From the NCBI RefSeq assembly GCF_028464145.1, contig NZ_JAQPCG010000005.1:310001-374000 (forward strand): a DNA stretch of 64,000 nucleotides, in the 5' to 3' direction. Within the stretch, counting starts at the first letter, position 1. Each line of letters begins with the position of its first letter. This DNA comes from Maribacter sp. PR1. GTDB taxonomy: Bacteria > Bacteroidota > Bacteroidia > Flavobacteriales > Flavobacteriaceae. The notes below the pieces were generated by a model, which saw only the letters and a list, made by a program, of their open reading frames with translations, was not told the origin of the DNA and did no database searches. Below are positions 1-9,251 of the stretch, in pieces. The position numbers and the translations under genes were made by a program.

Positions 1-1416
1 ACGGTTCTCCAATAATTGTGGCGCTACATATTTTCCACCCGATGTTTTGAACATTTCTTTTTTACGGTCCGTGATTTTGAGGAAACCATCTGCATCTATT
101 TCTCCAATGTCTCCCGTATGAAAGTATCCATTCTTCAAGACTTCATTTGTTTTTTCCTCGTCCTTATAATAGCCTAGCATTACATTGGGTCCTTTGCAAA
201 GTATTTCTCCGTCGTCTGCAATTTTCACTTCCACTTTATCGATTACCCTTCCAACGGTACCCACTTTCCACCCACCTCCTTTTTCTTGATTTACGGAGAT
301 TACAGGTGAGGTTTCTGTAAGTCCGTACCCTTCCATGACCGGAATACCTGCTGCTCCAAATACCCTACTCAATCTAGGCTGCAATGCTGCGCTACCAGAT
401 ACCATGGTCGTCAGATTACCACCGAGACCCTCTTTCCATTTACTGAAAATCAATTTTCTGGCCAATTTCAATTGCTGCTCGTACCACCATCCATTTGCAC
501 CGTAGGGTTCAAACTTTAAACCTATTGAAACGGCCCAAAAGAACAACTTGTTTTTTATCCCGCTCAGAGCACTTCCTTTGGCTATTATAGCATCGTATAC
601 TTTTTCCAATAACCTTGGAACCACCGTCATTACATTGGGCTTCACTTCTTTAAGATTATCACTTATTTTATCAAGTCCCTCGGCAAAATGAATTTCAATG
701 CTACAATATTGGTAGAGATAAAGAATCATCCTCTCAAAAATATGGCATACTGGTAAGAAGCTTAAAGCACTGGCGCCGGCTTCAAAGGGAACCCGTTTTT
801 CACTGGCAATAACGTTGGAAACAATATTATCATGGGATAGCATTACCCCCTTAGGTCTCCCTGTTGTTCCCGAAGTATATATTAAGGTAGCCAAATCGTT
901 AGCGCCTACCTTTTCTTTTAAGGTGTCCACTTCTTTTTGATTAGATTGGTCTTCCCCCATATCCAGAATCGTTTGCCAATTTTCGCAACTATCGAGAGCA
1001 TCAAAACTGTAAACACCTTTAAGGTGCTTTAATTTGTCTTTGATGCTATTTACCTTGGTAAGTACTTCATCACAGGATACAAAACAATACTTGGCTTCAG
1101 AGTGATTCAAAACATACTCGTAATCCTCTTCTGCAATCGTAGGGTAAATCGGGACTGTTTGCGCTCCCAATTGTAGTACCCCTATATCCATAATATTCCA
1201 CTCCGTTCGATTGGTCAATGAAATAATGGCAATTTTGTCGTTTGCTTTAACGCCAAGTCTAAGCAAGCCACGACTAATGGCGTTTGCTTTTTCGATGTAT
1301 TCTTGGGTAGATGTAGCAATCCATTTGTCATCATACTTCGTAATCAAGGCTTTCTCTAAAGGATAGTTTTCCAGTTGATAATATGGAAAATCGAAAAGGC
1401 GGGTAACTTTTTGCAT
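1..1416 (-). CDS. Long-chain acyl-CoA synthetase (AMP-forming), C-terminus cut by window edge
   Basis: This gene is open from an ATG at 1416 to the window edge, giving 472 codons, so the C-terminal lid domain is lost. It activates long-chain fatty acids to acyl-CoA through an acyl-adenylate. The N-terminal MQKVTRLFDFPYYQ region and the AMP-binding signature YTSGTTGRPKG (about residues 180-190) place it in the FadD15-like long-chain branch of the ANL superfamily. It lies 154 bp downstream of purL on the same strand. That gap shows no clear terminator, so separate transcription is not proven. The substrate chain length cannot be read from the sequence. The family call is firm. Confidence 0.93.
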   Translation of the reverse strand, partial: MQKVTRLFDFPYYQLENYPLEKALITKYDDKWIATSTQEYIEKANAISRGLLRLGVKANDKIAIISLTNRTEWNIMDIGVLQLGAQTVPIYPTIAEEDYEYVLNHSEAKYCFVSCDEVLTKVNSIKDKLKHLKGVYSFDALDSCENWQTILDMGEDQSNQKEVDTLKEKVGANDLATLIYTSGTTGRPKGVMLSHDNIVSNVIASEKRVPFEAGASALSFLPVCHIFERMILYLYQYCSIEIHFAEGLDKISDNLKEVKPNVMTVVPRLLEKVYDAIIAKGSALSGIKNKLFFWAVSIGLKFEPYGANGWWYEQQLKLARKLIFSKWKEGLGGNLTTMVSGSAALQPRLSRVFGAAGIPVMEGYGLTETSPVISVNQEKGGGWKVGTVGRVIDKVEVKIADDGEILCKGPNVMLGYYKDEEKTNEVLKNGYFHTGDIGEIDADGFLKITDRKKEMFKTSGGKYVAPQLLENR

Positions 1417-1570
1417 ACTTGGTTTCTCTAACTTTATTGCAAAATAATGAAAGAACTTGGTATTCTAAATAAGCGATGACAAAAATACTTGTTAATAATT
1501 GTGAATGTGGTAAAAAAGAAAGAGCCTGTTATTCACAAGCCCTATTTTTATACTAGTTACTGGCAAAGCT

Positions 1571-4500
1571 TTATTTTTCCCGCTCCAACCATTTTCGAGC
1601 ATTAACAAAAGCTTCCAACCATGGTGTTACTTCGTCTTTTCTATCTTTTGGATAATAGGCCCAGTTCCAAGGAAACGTAGAACGTTCAATGTGGGGCATA
1701 GTTACTAGATGTCTGCCCGAGGTATCGCAAAGCATAGCTGTATTGAATGCACTACCGTTAGGATTTGCCGGATAGCCTTCATATCCATATTTGGCCACAA
1801 TATGATAATTATCTTCCGATAGCGGTAAATTAAACTTCCCTTCTCCATGTGAAATCCATACACCTAAGGTTGTTCCTGCCAAGGTGGAGAGCATGACCGA
1901 GTTGTTTTCTTGGATATTGACCGAGGTAAAGTTACTTTCATGTTTATGAGAATCGTTATAGGTCATTTTTCCGTGTGATTTATGATCTGGATTGATTAAA
2001 TCCAATTCCATAAATAACTGACAACCATTACAAATACCAACGGACAAGGTATCCGGTCTGGCAAAAAAGTCCTTGATTACCTTATTGGCTTTTTCGTTGT
2101 ACTTGATAGCTCCTGCCCAGCCCTTTGCACTTCCCAGGACATCCGAGTTAGAGAATCCTCCAACAGCACCCAAAAATTGTATATCTTCCAGAGTTTCTCG
2201 GCCCGTTATCAAATCCGTCATATGGACATCTTTAACATCGAAACCTGCCAAATACATGGCATTTGCCATTTCACGTTCAGAATTACTTCCTTTTTCCCTA
2301 AGTATTGCAGCTTTGGGTCTTGAGGTTCCTTCTTGCAATAAGCGACTGGGTATTTCTATTTTGTTGAAATGTGGGAATTTATATTGTAGCGGTTGTTTTT
2401 TGTAGTTTTCAATACGATGCTTCGCTAACCCGTTGGCAGTTTGCCTCTTATCCAATAAATAGGAAGTTTTGAACCACGTATCCCGAAGCGATTCGATGTT
2501 CAATCCCATTTCCATACCCCCATTTTTTATGGTAAGTTTGGGTTCATTGGATACAGTTCCTATTTTTTTGACATCAATTTTTGCATCCACCAAAAGCTTT
2601 TCAACCAAATTATCCCTAAGTTGAAAGACAATACCCGCATTTTCAGAGAACAGCAGTTTTATGGTATCGGGCTCTTCCAAACTGGACAAGTCCAAATTTG
2701 CTCCCAAATTAGTATCGGCAAAGCACATTTCCAGCAAAGTTGTAATGAATCCGCCAGACGCAACATCATGGCCTGCAAGTATTTGGTCATTCTGGATCAA
2801 AGTTTGAATTAAATCAAAAACCGATTTGAAATACTCATCATTTTTTATCGTCGGGGCTTCCGAACCTATTGCATTTCTTGCCTGGGCAAAGGAAGAACCT
2901 CCTAATTTATAATCATCCCTAGAGAGATTGATGTAGTATATGGATCCTCCGTTTTGTTGAAGTACAGGTTCAACCACTTTGGTGATATCGTTACAACTTG
3001 CGGCAGCAGAAATGACCACTGTTCCTGGGGCAATAACATCCCCATCTTTATATTTTTGTTTCATGGAAAGTGAATCCTTTCCAGTAGGTACATTAATTCC
3101 CAATGCGATCGAAAAATCTGAAACAGCTTGAACCGCTTTGTATAAGCGTGCATCCTCACCTTCATTTTTGCAGGGCCACATCCAGTTGGCCGATAGGGAA
3201 ACCGATTTTAATCCATCCTTTAGGGGTGCCCAAATGATATTAGTCAGGGATTCCGCAATACTATTTTTACTTCCAGCTGAAGGGTCTATTAGTCCTGAAA
3301 TAGGGGAGTGGCCTATACTTGTGGCAATTCCTTCCTTCCCTTTAAAATCCAAAGCCATCACACCTAAGTTGTTCAAAGGTAGCTGCAATGGTCCGGCACA
3401 TTGCTGTTTTGCTACCCTTCCACCAACACAACGGTCCACTTTGTTCGTCAACCAGTCTTTACAGGCAACGGCTTCCAATTGCAGTACCTGGTCCAGGTAG
3501 TCTTGGAAAAACTCTAAGGAATATTCAGGATCGGTATAATTTCTGGCAACTGAATTATCGGTTAATATTGTTTTGGGAGAACTTCCGAAAATATCACTCA
3601 AGTTAACATCCATGGGTTTTGCACCCGTTGTTTGTGATTCAAAGGTAAATCGGTCATCCCCGGTAACATCTCCTACTTCATACATTGGCGATCGTTCCCG
3701 GTCGGCAATTCTTTTTAGTAGGGCAGCATCTTCTTTACCGATCACCAAGCCCATACGTTCCTGGGATTCGTTTCCTATGATTTCCTTTGCGGATAACGTA
3801 GGGTCTCCGATAGGCAATTTATCCAAATCAATTTTACCTCCTGTATCCTCTACTAGCTCAGATAGACAATTAAGGTGTCCACCTGCGCCATGATCATGAA
3901 TGGAAACTATACTGTTGAATTCACTTTCAACCATTCCGCGGATGGCGTTCGCCGCACGCTTTTGCATCTCCGGATTGGAACGTTGAACGGCATTCAATTC
4001 AATTGCTGAACTAAATTCACCCGTATCGGCACTGGATACCGCTGCTCCCCCCATTCCAATCCTGTAATTGTCACCTCCAAGGATAACAATTTTATCTCCT
4101 TCTTTCGGTGTTGCTTTTAGGGCCTGATCCGTTTTTCCATATCCAATTCCTCCAGCTTGCATAATCACCTTATCATAACCAAGTCTTCTTGCTTCTGCAC
4201 CCTTAACCGAAGCTTTCTCGTCATGCTCAAAGGTCAAAACAGAACCCGCAATCAATGGCTGTCCAAATTTGTTTCCAAAGTCAGAAGCACCGTTGGATGC
4301 CTTTATTAAAATATCCATTGGGGTCTGATAAAGCCATTTCCTTTCTACCATTCCCTTTTCCCAAGGCCTATCCTTTTCCAATCGTGAAAGCGCAGTCATG
4401 TAAACGGCGGTTCCAGCCAATGGTAAAGAACCTTTACCTCCTGCCAGACGATCCCTGATTTCCCCTCCAGAACCGGTTGCCGCCCCATTGAAAGGCTCTA

Positions 4501-5263
4501 CCGTGGTTGGGAAATTGTGTGTTTCCGCTTTTAAGCTAATCACGGAATTAAAATCTTGTTCTTCGTAAAAATCAGGTTTATCTGCTGTTTTTGGAGCAAA
4601 TTGGACGGCCTTTGGCCCTTTTATAAATGCCACATTGTCTTTGTAGGCCGATACAATATTATTGGGGTTCTTTTCTGATGTTTTTTTGATGAGTTTAAAC
4701 AGGCTTGTTGGCATTTCTTGACCATCAATTATGAAAGTTCCATTGAAAATCTTATGCCTGCAATGCTCAGAATTAACTTGACTGAAACCGAATACTTCGG
4801 AATCTGTTAGTTTTCTTCCCATTTTATTTGATAACTCCTCCAGATATGCTACTTCCTCATCACTAAGCGCTAAACCTTCCTTTTGGTTATATCCCGCAAT
4901 ATCCCCGATTTCAAGTATGGGTTCTGGTAAAATATGGATGTCAAAAATCGATTGGCCCATCCCATTATATTTTTGGGATAGCATAGGGTCAAAATCTTTG
5001 AATTCTTCGGTTACGGCGTTGAACTCCTCTATTCTCAAAATGTCCTCTATCCCCATATTTTGGGTTATTTCCACAGCATTTGTACTCCACGGAGTAATCA
5101 TAGCGGCACGGGGACCAACAAAAAAGGCGTCCAGTGACGCCGCATTTATTTTAGGTTCGTTTCCGAATAGCCAGGTTAATTTTTGTTCATTTTCCGGAGT
5201 AATTTCCTGAGTGGTTTGGACGGCAAAAATCTTTGTTGCCGTATTTCCAAAGAAGTGAATCAT
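1571..5263 (-). CDS. purL: Phosphoribosylformylglycinamidine synthase, long single-chain form
   Basis: The enzyme converts FGAR, glutamine and ATP to FGAM in de novo purine synthesis, in the cytoplasm. At about 1230 residues it is the large form that joins PurS-like, two AIR-synthase-like and glutaminase domains. Visible motifs are SEHCRHK near residue 165, ETHNFPT near 247, and the class I glutaminase GICNGCQLF with its nucleophile Cys near 1078, followed by the HGEGKF and PHIERS stretches. The reading frame opens 17 codons earlier (5314), but family proteins start at MIHFFGN. A promoter -7 box (TAATTTTG, 5297-5304) also lies inside that extension, so I chose the ATG at 5263. purB is in the same window but far away (45 kb). 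Confidence 0.97.
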   Translation of the reverse strand: MIHFFGNTATKIFAVQTTQEITPENEQKLTWLFGNEPKINAASLDAFFVGPRAAMITPWSTNAVEITQNMGIEDILRIEEFNAVTEEFKDFDPMLSQKYNGMGQSIFDIHILPEPILEIGDIAGYNQKEGLALSDEEVAYLEELSNKMGRKLTDSEVFGFSQVNSEHCRHKIFNGTFIIDGQEMPTSLFKLIKKTSEKNPNNIVSAYKDNVAFIKGPKAVQFAPKTADKPDFYEEQDFNSVISLKAETHNFPTTVEPFNGAATGSGGEIRDRLAGGKGSLPLAGTAVYMTALSRLEKDRPWEKGMVERKWLYQTPMDILIKASNGASDFGNKFGQPLIAGSVLTFEHDEKASVKGAEARRLGYDKVIMQAGGIGYGKTDQALKATPKEGDKIVILGGDNYRIGMGGAAVSSADTGEFSSAIELNAVQRSNPEMQKRAANAIRGMVESEFNSIVSIHDHGAGGHLNCLSELVEDTGGKIDLDKLPIGDPTLSAKEIIGNESQERMGLVIGKEDAALLKRIADRERSPMYEVGDVTGDDRFTFESQTTGAKPMDVNLSDIFGSSPKTILTDNSVARNYTDPEYSLEFFQDYLDQVLQLEAVACKDWLTNKVDRCVGGRVAKQQCAGPLQLPLNNLGVMALDFKGKEGIATSIGHSPISGLIDPSAGSKNSIAESLTNIIWAPLKDGLKSVSLSANWMWPCKNEGEDARLYKAVQAVSDFSIALGINVPTGKDSLSMKQKYKDGDVIAPGTVVISAAASCNDITKVVEPVLQQNGGSIYYINLSRDDYKLGGSSFAQARNAIGSEAPTIKNDEYFKSVFDLIQTLIQNDQILAGHDVASGGFITTLLEMCFADTNLGANLDLSSLEEPDTIKLLFSENAGIVFQLRDNLVEKLLVDAKIDVKKIGTVSNEPKLTIKNGGMEMGLNIESLRDTWFKTSYLLDKRQTANGLAKHRIENYKKQPLQYKFPHFNKIEIPSRLLQEGTSRPKAAILREKGSNSEREMANAMYLAGFDVKDVHMTDLITGRETLEDIQFLGAVGGFSNSDVLGSAKGWAGAIKYNEKANKVIKDFFARPDTLSVGICNGCQLFMELDLINPDHKSHGKMTYNDSHKHESNFTSVNIQENNSVMLSTLAGTTLGVWISHGEGKFNLPLSEDNYHIVAKYGYEGYPANPNGSAFNTAMLCDTSGRHLVTMPHIERSTFPWNWAYYPKDRKDEVTPWLEAFVNARKWLEREK

Positions 5264-5296
5264 ATCAGCTTGTTTCTTTTGCAAAAATGGAAAATG

Positions 5297-5304
5297 CAAA
5301 ATTA
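5297..5304 (-). promoter_or_regulatory. Candidate -7 box for purL
   Basis: On the minus strand the sequence reads TAATTTTG, matching the Bacteroidota -7 consensus TAnnTTTG. Transcription would start around 5290, leaving about 27 nt before the purL ATG at 5263. No TTG was found at the usual -33 spacing, so this is a half match. It argues against the longer purL reading frame. Confidence 0.5.
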
Positions 5305-5379
5305 CGATTTTCACTTTGAATTTTTCCTTTCACCAGTCAACAGTTTTCAACGAAAATTGTTCATATATACCGTCATATT

Positions 5380-5760
5380 TTAAGGATATTGACCAAGATC
5401 AACTAAAGTCGTGTCTTCTCTAATTTCAAAACGAATCCAACTATCAAGAGATCCACCATTCGTATAATATCCACCACCAGTAAAGACTTTTTCCCCTTTG
5501 CTATTGGTGAATTCTAAGAAATAGCTACCGTCACTTTTAGTATTTGCCATTCGGAGAAATCCCGACTTTGTATCCTGCGGTTGAATACTTGTAACCACTG
5601 TGCTATCAACATTTTCCGAGGTTCTAAGAATTATATTTGAAATCTCAGCATTTGATTAATTCACAATTTTAAAATCAACTCCATTTTCTCTAAAAAAATA
5701 ACAGGAAGAAAACAATGTAATTAAGCATATGAAACCAATTTTTATCGTAGTATTTATCAT
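5380..5760 (-). pseudogene. Small lipoprotein gene interrupted by an in-frame TAA
   Basis: From an ATG at 5760 the frame encodes a typical lipoprotein signal (MINTTIKIGFICLITLFSSC, lipobox Cys at residue 20) and runs 34 codons to a TAA at 5656-5658. The same frame then stays open without another stop to 5380 and encodes a soluble tail of about 92 residues, including FLEFTNSKGEKVFTGGGYYT and SWIRFEIRED. The only start in the distal part is a GTG at 5598. The two halves share frame and make sense as one exported protein of about 126 residues, so a single-base nonsense change is the simplest reading. I do not recognise the family. A sequencing error, or stop-codon readthrough, would look the same. 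Confidence 0.65.
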
Positions 5761-5896
5761 GAATTTCAAATCAAAATATTCAAGAATATTAAAATAACGG
5801 TCTAAAATTTAGAATCTGGTAAATATTATTGATCCACTTCCTTTCCAAGACAATATTTCACTATCTTTTTGAAGCTAATTCAAAAATCAACCTAAA

Positions 5897-7483
5897 ATGA
5901 CTAAGAAAAAAGTATTGGTCGTCATTTGCCTTTGTGGTACAATGATGTCCTTCGCCCAAAAGAAATACTCCAAACGACAAATTGAAAAATTTAAATCGGA
6001 AGCAACTACCATTATCGAGAACAATAAGAAAAATGCTCAGGTGATGGTCGATAAGGTTTTCAGTTTTGCAGAACTTGGTTTTCAAGAAGTAGAGACTTCG
6101 AAATATCTAACCGATATGCTGGAAGATAACGGATTTGAAATAGAACATTCAATCTCTGGCATTCCTACTGCATGGTTTGCCAAATGGAGTAATGGTGAAG
6201 GACCTGTCATTGCTTTGGGCAGTGATGTGGATTGTATTCCCAAAGCATCCCAATATCCAGGGGTAGCCTATCATAAACCCATTGTTGATGGAGCTCCAGG
6301 TCATGGTGAAGGTCACAATTCTGGAAATCCGTTGAATATTATGTCCGCATTGGCGGTTAAGGAAATTATGGAGAAGGAAAATATTGGGGGCACCTTAATT
6401 CTTTGGCCAGGTATTGCGGAGGAATTGGTAGCTGCCAAGGCTTGGTATGTAAGAGATGGTCTTTTTGATGATATTGATATGTGTATTTTCACCCATGTGA
6501 GCAACAATCTAAGTGTTTCTTATGGACCTACAAGAGGAACAGGGTTAATCTCTGTAGAATACGCTTTTGAGGGGGAGGCTGCTCATTCGGCCGGTTCTCC
6601 ATGGAGAGGGAGAAGTGCCTTGGATGCAGCCGAGCTAATGAATATTGCCTGGAATTATAAACGAGAACATTTACATCCTTTAAAACGATCACATTCCATA
6701 TTTACGGATGCTGGCGATCAACCTAATGTGGTACCTTCCAAAGCGGCTATTTGGTTTTACTTTAGGGATATTAAGTACGAGGGTATCATGGAAATGTATG
6801 CCTTGGCGAATGATATGGCCAAAGGAGCAGCCTTGATGACCGGAACCACGATGACTTCCAAAGTTTTGGGAACTGCATGGCCCAGGCACTATAACAAAGT
6901 TATTGCTGAAACCATGTATGATAACATTAAAGAGGTAGGTTTGCCAGAATGGTCGGAAGCTGACCAAACCTTGGCAAAGGCAGTACAGAAAGAAGTAGCG
7001 TCCGAAAAAATTGAGGGATTGCCCACCGAATTGTCGCCCTTAGGATTGCCTGTAGAGGAACCTATCAGTGGCGGTTCCGATGATATTGGGGATATCTCTT
7101 GGAAAGTTCCAACGGTAACAATGAGGTTTCCTTCAAATATTCCCGGCTTACAGGGACATCATTGGAGTAATGCTATCGCCATGGCAACACCAATTGCACA
7201 TAAAGGAGTGGTTGCCGGAGCGAAAGCGGAGGCAATGACCATTCTGGACTTTCTTTTGAAACCGGAGCTCTTGGAAGGTGCTTGGGACTATTTTAAGAAT
7301 GTTCAACAAAAGGAAACCACCTATAAACCCATGATTGCCGAAGATGATATGCCTCCTATTTATTTGAATACGGAGAAGCAAGGTCAATTCCGTAAAGAAC
7401 TGGAAAAATTCTATTATGATGAAACTAAATACGACAGTTATTTAGAGCAGTTGGGCGTAGAGTATCCTACGGTAAAGGAGTAG
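5897..7483 (+). CDS. Secreted M20-family amidohydrolase, AbgB-like
   Basis: This is a 528-residue member of the M20 peptidase/amidohydrolase superfamily, closest in layout to AbgB (p-aminobenzoyl-glutamate hydrolase subunit B). A signal peptide ends at about residue 20 (MMSFAQ), so it is likely periplasmic. Metal-site motifs are GSDVDCIP (108-115), APGHGEGHN (133-141) and the catalytic GIAEE (172-176). The dimerisation domain follows with EGEAAHSAGSPWRGRSA. AbgB and related M20D enzymes usually have HGCGHN, where the Cys binds metal; here the position is Glu. The true substrate is unknown and could be an acylated amino acid or aromatic amide. It is monocistronic, and the palindrome at 7511-7543 follows it. 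Confidence 0.85.
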   Translation: MTKKKVLVVICLCGTMMSFAQKKYSKRQIEKFKSEATTIIENNKKNAQVMVDKVFSFAELGFQEVETSKYLTDMLEDNGFEIEHSISGIPTAWFAKWSNGEGPVIALGSDVDCIPKASQYPGVAYHKPIVDGAPGHGEGHNSGNPLNIMSALAVKEIMEKENIGGTLILWPGIAEELVAAKAWYVRDGLFDDIDMCIFTHVSNNLSVSYGPTRGTGLISVEYAFEGEAAHSAGSPWRGRSALDAAELMNIAWNYKREHLHPLKRSHSIFTDAGDQPNVVPSKAAIWFYFRDIKYEGIMEMYALANDMAKGAALMTGTTMTSKVLGTAWPRHYNKVIAETMYDNIKEVGLPEWSEADQTLAKAVQKEVASEKIEGLPTELSPLGLPVEEPISGGSDDIGDISWKVPTVTMRFPSNIPGLQGHHWSNAIAMATPIAHKGVVAGAKAEAMTILDFLLKPELLEGAWDYFKNVQQKETTYKPMIAEDDMPPIYLNTEKQGQFRKELEKFYYDETKYDSYLEQLGVEYPTVKE

Positions 7484-7510
7484 ATTTTCGAACAAAATAA
7501 AATCTTTCTA

Positions 7511-7543
7511 AAAACATCAGTCTATTTTTTAGACTGATGTTTT
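7511..7543. promoter_or_regulatory. Perfect 14-bp inverted repeat: terminator or operator of the HxlR gene
   Basis: The arms at 7511-7524 and 7530-7543 are exact reverse complements around a T5 loop. The hairpin could end the upstream amidohydrolase transcript, since its right arm ends in TTTT. It also abuts a perfect -7 box (TATATTTG, 7543-7550) that would drive the HxlR-type regulator starting at 7611. That placement is what an autoregulatory operator would look like. The sequence alone does not decide between the two roles. Confidence 0.6.
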
Positions 7544-7550
7544 ATATTTG
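7543..7550 (+). promoter_or_regulatory. -7 box for the HxlR regulator gene
   Basis: TATATTTG matches TAnnTTTG exactly and overlaps the last base of the inverted repeat at 7511-7543. The start of transcription would be near 7556, leaving about 55 nt to the ATG at 7611. This makes the alternative upstream start at 7548 impossible if the promoter is real. Confidence 0.5.
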
Positions 7551-7610
7551 ATAAAGGTCTTACACGTAGACTTAATAATCTATTGGATAATTTTTATTGA
7601 ATTGAACACG

Positions 7611-7961
7611 ATGTCGAGTAAATGCCCGGTTACAATTTGTATGGACGCTATTGGGGGGAAATGGAAGCCTATTATTTTAGATAGGGTTTCCAAGGGGAAT
7701 AACCGTTTTTCGGTACTGTTGAAAAATATGGATGGAATCAATAAACAAATGCTAAGTAAGCAGTTGAAGGAATTGGAAAAGTCTGATATATTGGAACGAA
7801 AAGTCTTTTCCGAAATACCACCTAGGGTAGAATATTCCCTTACAACTAAGGGAAAGTCATTGATGCCGGTAGTGCAGGCCATGAAAAAATGGGGCCAGAA
7901 AAATAACGGACAGCATAACATCAAAAAACCGGAAAACCAACAATTGCCACTATTTGGATAA
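7611..7961 (+). CDS. HxlR-family winged-helix transcriptional regulator
   Basis: This is a 116-residue one-domain regulator. The N-terminal CPVTICMDAIGGKWKPIIL block with a conserved Cys at residue 5, the recognition-helix region LSKQLKELEKSDILERKVF, and the wing YSLTTKGKSLMPV are diagnostic of HxlR/MarR-like proteins. In characterised relatives the N-terminal Cys senses aldehydes or electrophiles; that role here is inference. The frame opens 21 codons earlier at 7548, but that start overlaps the promoter and codes for residues not seen in the family, so ATG 7611 is preferred. Its target gene is not evident from the neighbours. It ends 5 bp before the convergent rRNA methylase gene. Confidence 0.92.
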   Translation: MSSKCPVTICMDAIGGKWKPIILDRVSKGNNRFSVLLKNMDGINKQMLSKQLKELEKSDILERKVFSEIPPRVEYSLTTKGKSLMPVVQAMKKWGQKNNGQHNIKKPENQQLPLFG

Positions 7962-7965
7962 AGGT

Positions 7966-9180
7966 TTAGACCTCTTTTTGAAGTAAGGCCATGTAAAAAC
8001 CATCGAAACCACTTTTTGAGGCATATATTTTCTTCTCTTTAGTAAGCGAAAATTTACTGCCTTCCTCAGAACCTAAAAACGTATTGACCTGATTGCTGTT
8101 TTCCTGCGGTAATATGGAACAGGTAGCATAAACCATTTTGCCACCCGGTTTTACTATTTTACTATAACTCTTTAGAATCTCTTGTTGCGTGTTGGTGATT
8201 TTATCCAAGAACTCTGGCTGCAATTTCCATTTGGTATCCGGGTTTCTTCGTATTACACCCAGGCCCGTACAAGGAGCGTCTATCAGTACTCTATCTGCAC
8301 TGTCATATAGTTTTTTAAACACCTTTGTGGAAGTAATTTCCCTAGGTTCTATATTGTGCGCCCCATTTCTTCTAGCACGCCTTTTGAGTTCCTTTAATTT
8401 GCTTCCGTAAATGTCCATGGCTATGAGTTGACCCTTGTTTTCCATTAGGGCAGCCAAGTGCAACGACTTTCCTCCTGCACCGGCACATGTATCTACAACG
8501 CGATGTCCAGGTTGCACATCCAATAATTCCGCTACCAATTGAGATGACGCATCCTGTACTTCAAAAAATCCATTCTTAAAGCTTTGGGTTACAAATACAT
8601 TGGCTCTTTCCGGCAATCTCAAGGCTAGAGGATACCCTTTTATCGGTTCGGTTACAATACCTTCGTCCAAAAGGGCTTTTCTAAGCTTTTCCTTTGTGGT
8701 TTTTAACGTATTGGTTCTAAGAATTACTTCGGCCGGTTCGTTGAGCTTTGCTAATTCGGCGGTCCATAATTTTTCACCTAGGGCCTTTTCGCATAACTCA
8801 TCGATCCAATCGGGAATAGCTTCCCTGTATTTCCTGATTTTAGTCAGTTCATCAAACCTCCCTTTGATTCGTCTTTCAGGGGTTGGTTCTATTTGTTTCC
8901 AATCAGGTAATTTAATTCCGCTCAATACAGCCCATACCGCCCACATACGGAATAAATCAGGTCGAGAAAAAGGAGCCTTAACGTCTGCAATTTCTGCATA
9001 TAACCTTTTATAACGGACCATTTCATAGGTAGTTTCAGCAATAAATCCTCGATCTCTCGCTCCCCATCTTTTATCGAACTTCAAGACTTTTTGAACCACC
9101 TTATCCGCGTACTCTCCTTCGTTAAAAATTAAATTTAACGCATCGATTACCGCAAACACCAAGTTTCTATGCAACTTCAT
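7966..9180 (-). CDS. RsmB/NOP-family rRNA cytosine-C5 methyltransferase
   Basis: This S-adenosylmethionine-dependent m5C methyltransferase most likely acts on 16S rRNA, as RsmB does at C967. Residues 1-140 are helical and correspond to the NusB-like RNA-binding region. The catalytic domain carries the SAM loop CAGAGGK (232-238), motif IV DAPCTGLG with Cys304, and motif VI YATCSILPQEN with the nucleophile Cys354. Both cysteines needed for catalysis are present. The length (404 residues) is normal for the family. The start at 9180 follows the conserved MKLHRNL. The gene is divergent from the Ycf48-like gene, 71 bp apart. Exact site specificity is not provable here. Confidence 0.92.
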   Translation of the reverse strand: MKLHRNLVFAVIDALNLIFNEGEYADKVVQKVLKFDKRWGARDRGFIAETTYEMVRYKRLYAEIADVKAPFSRPDLFRMWAVWAVLSGIKLPDWKQIEPTPERRIKGRFDELTKIRKYREAIPDWIDELCEKALGEKLWTAELAKLNEPAEVILRTNTLKTTKEKLRKALLDEGIVTEPIKGYPLALRLPERANVFVTQSFKNGFFEVQDASSQLVAELLDVQPGHRVVDTCAGAGGKSLHLAALMENKGQLIAMDIYGSKLKELKRRARRNGAHNIEPREITSTKVFKKLYDSADRVLIDAPCTGLGVIRRNPDTKWKLQPEFLDKITNTQQEILKSYSKIVKPGGKMVYATCSILPQENSNQVNTFLGSEEGSKFSLTKEKKIYASKSGFDGFYMALLQKEV

Positions 9181-9206
9181 TGTAAAAAATTAAGGGTGCA
9201 AAGGTA

Positions 9207-9236
9207 TTGTTTTAGAGTGGATTCCATTTATTTTTG
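9207..9236 (+). promoter_or_regulatory. Bacteroidota promoter for the Ycf48-like lipoprotein
   Basis: TTG at 9207-9209 is followed after 19 bp by TATTTTTG at 9229-9236, an exact TTG-N19-TAnnTTTG match. Transcription would begin near 9242, only about 10 nt before the ATG at 9252. An upstream start at 9234 would lie inside the promoter, so this site decides the start codon. Confidence 0.7.
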
Positions 9237-9251
9237 AGAAACTTTGTACCT

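Noticed and set aside
1417-1570. Terminator between purL and the acyl-CoA ligase gene
   Set aside because: No stem with a following T run could be found on the minus strand.
2073-2405. Plus-strand open frames inside purL (also 3138-3893)
   Set aside because: They lie fully antisense to a strongly conserved gene, have no family features and follow from its codon bias.
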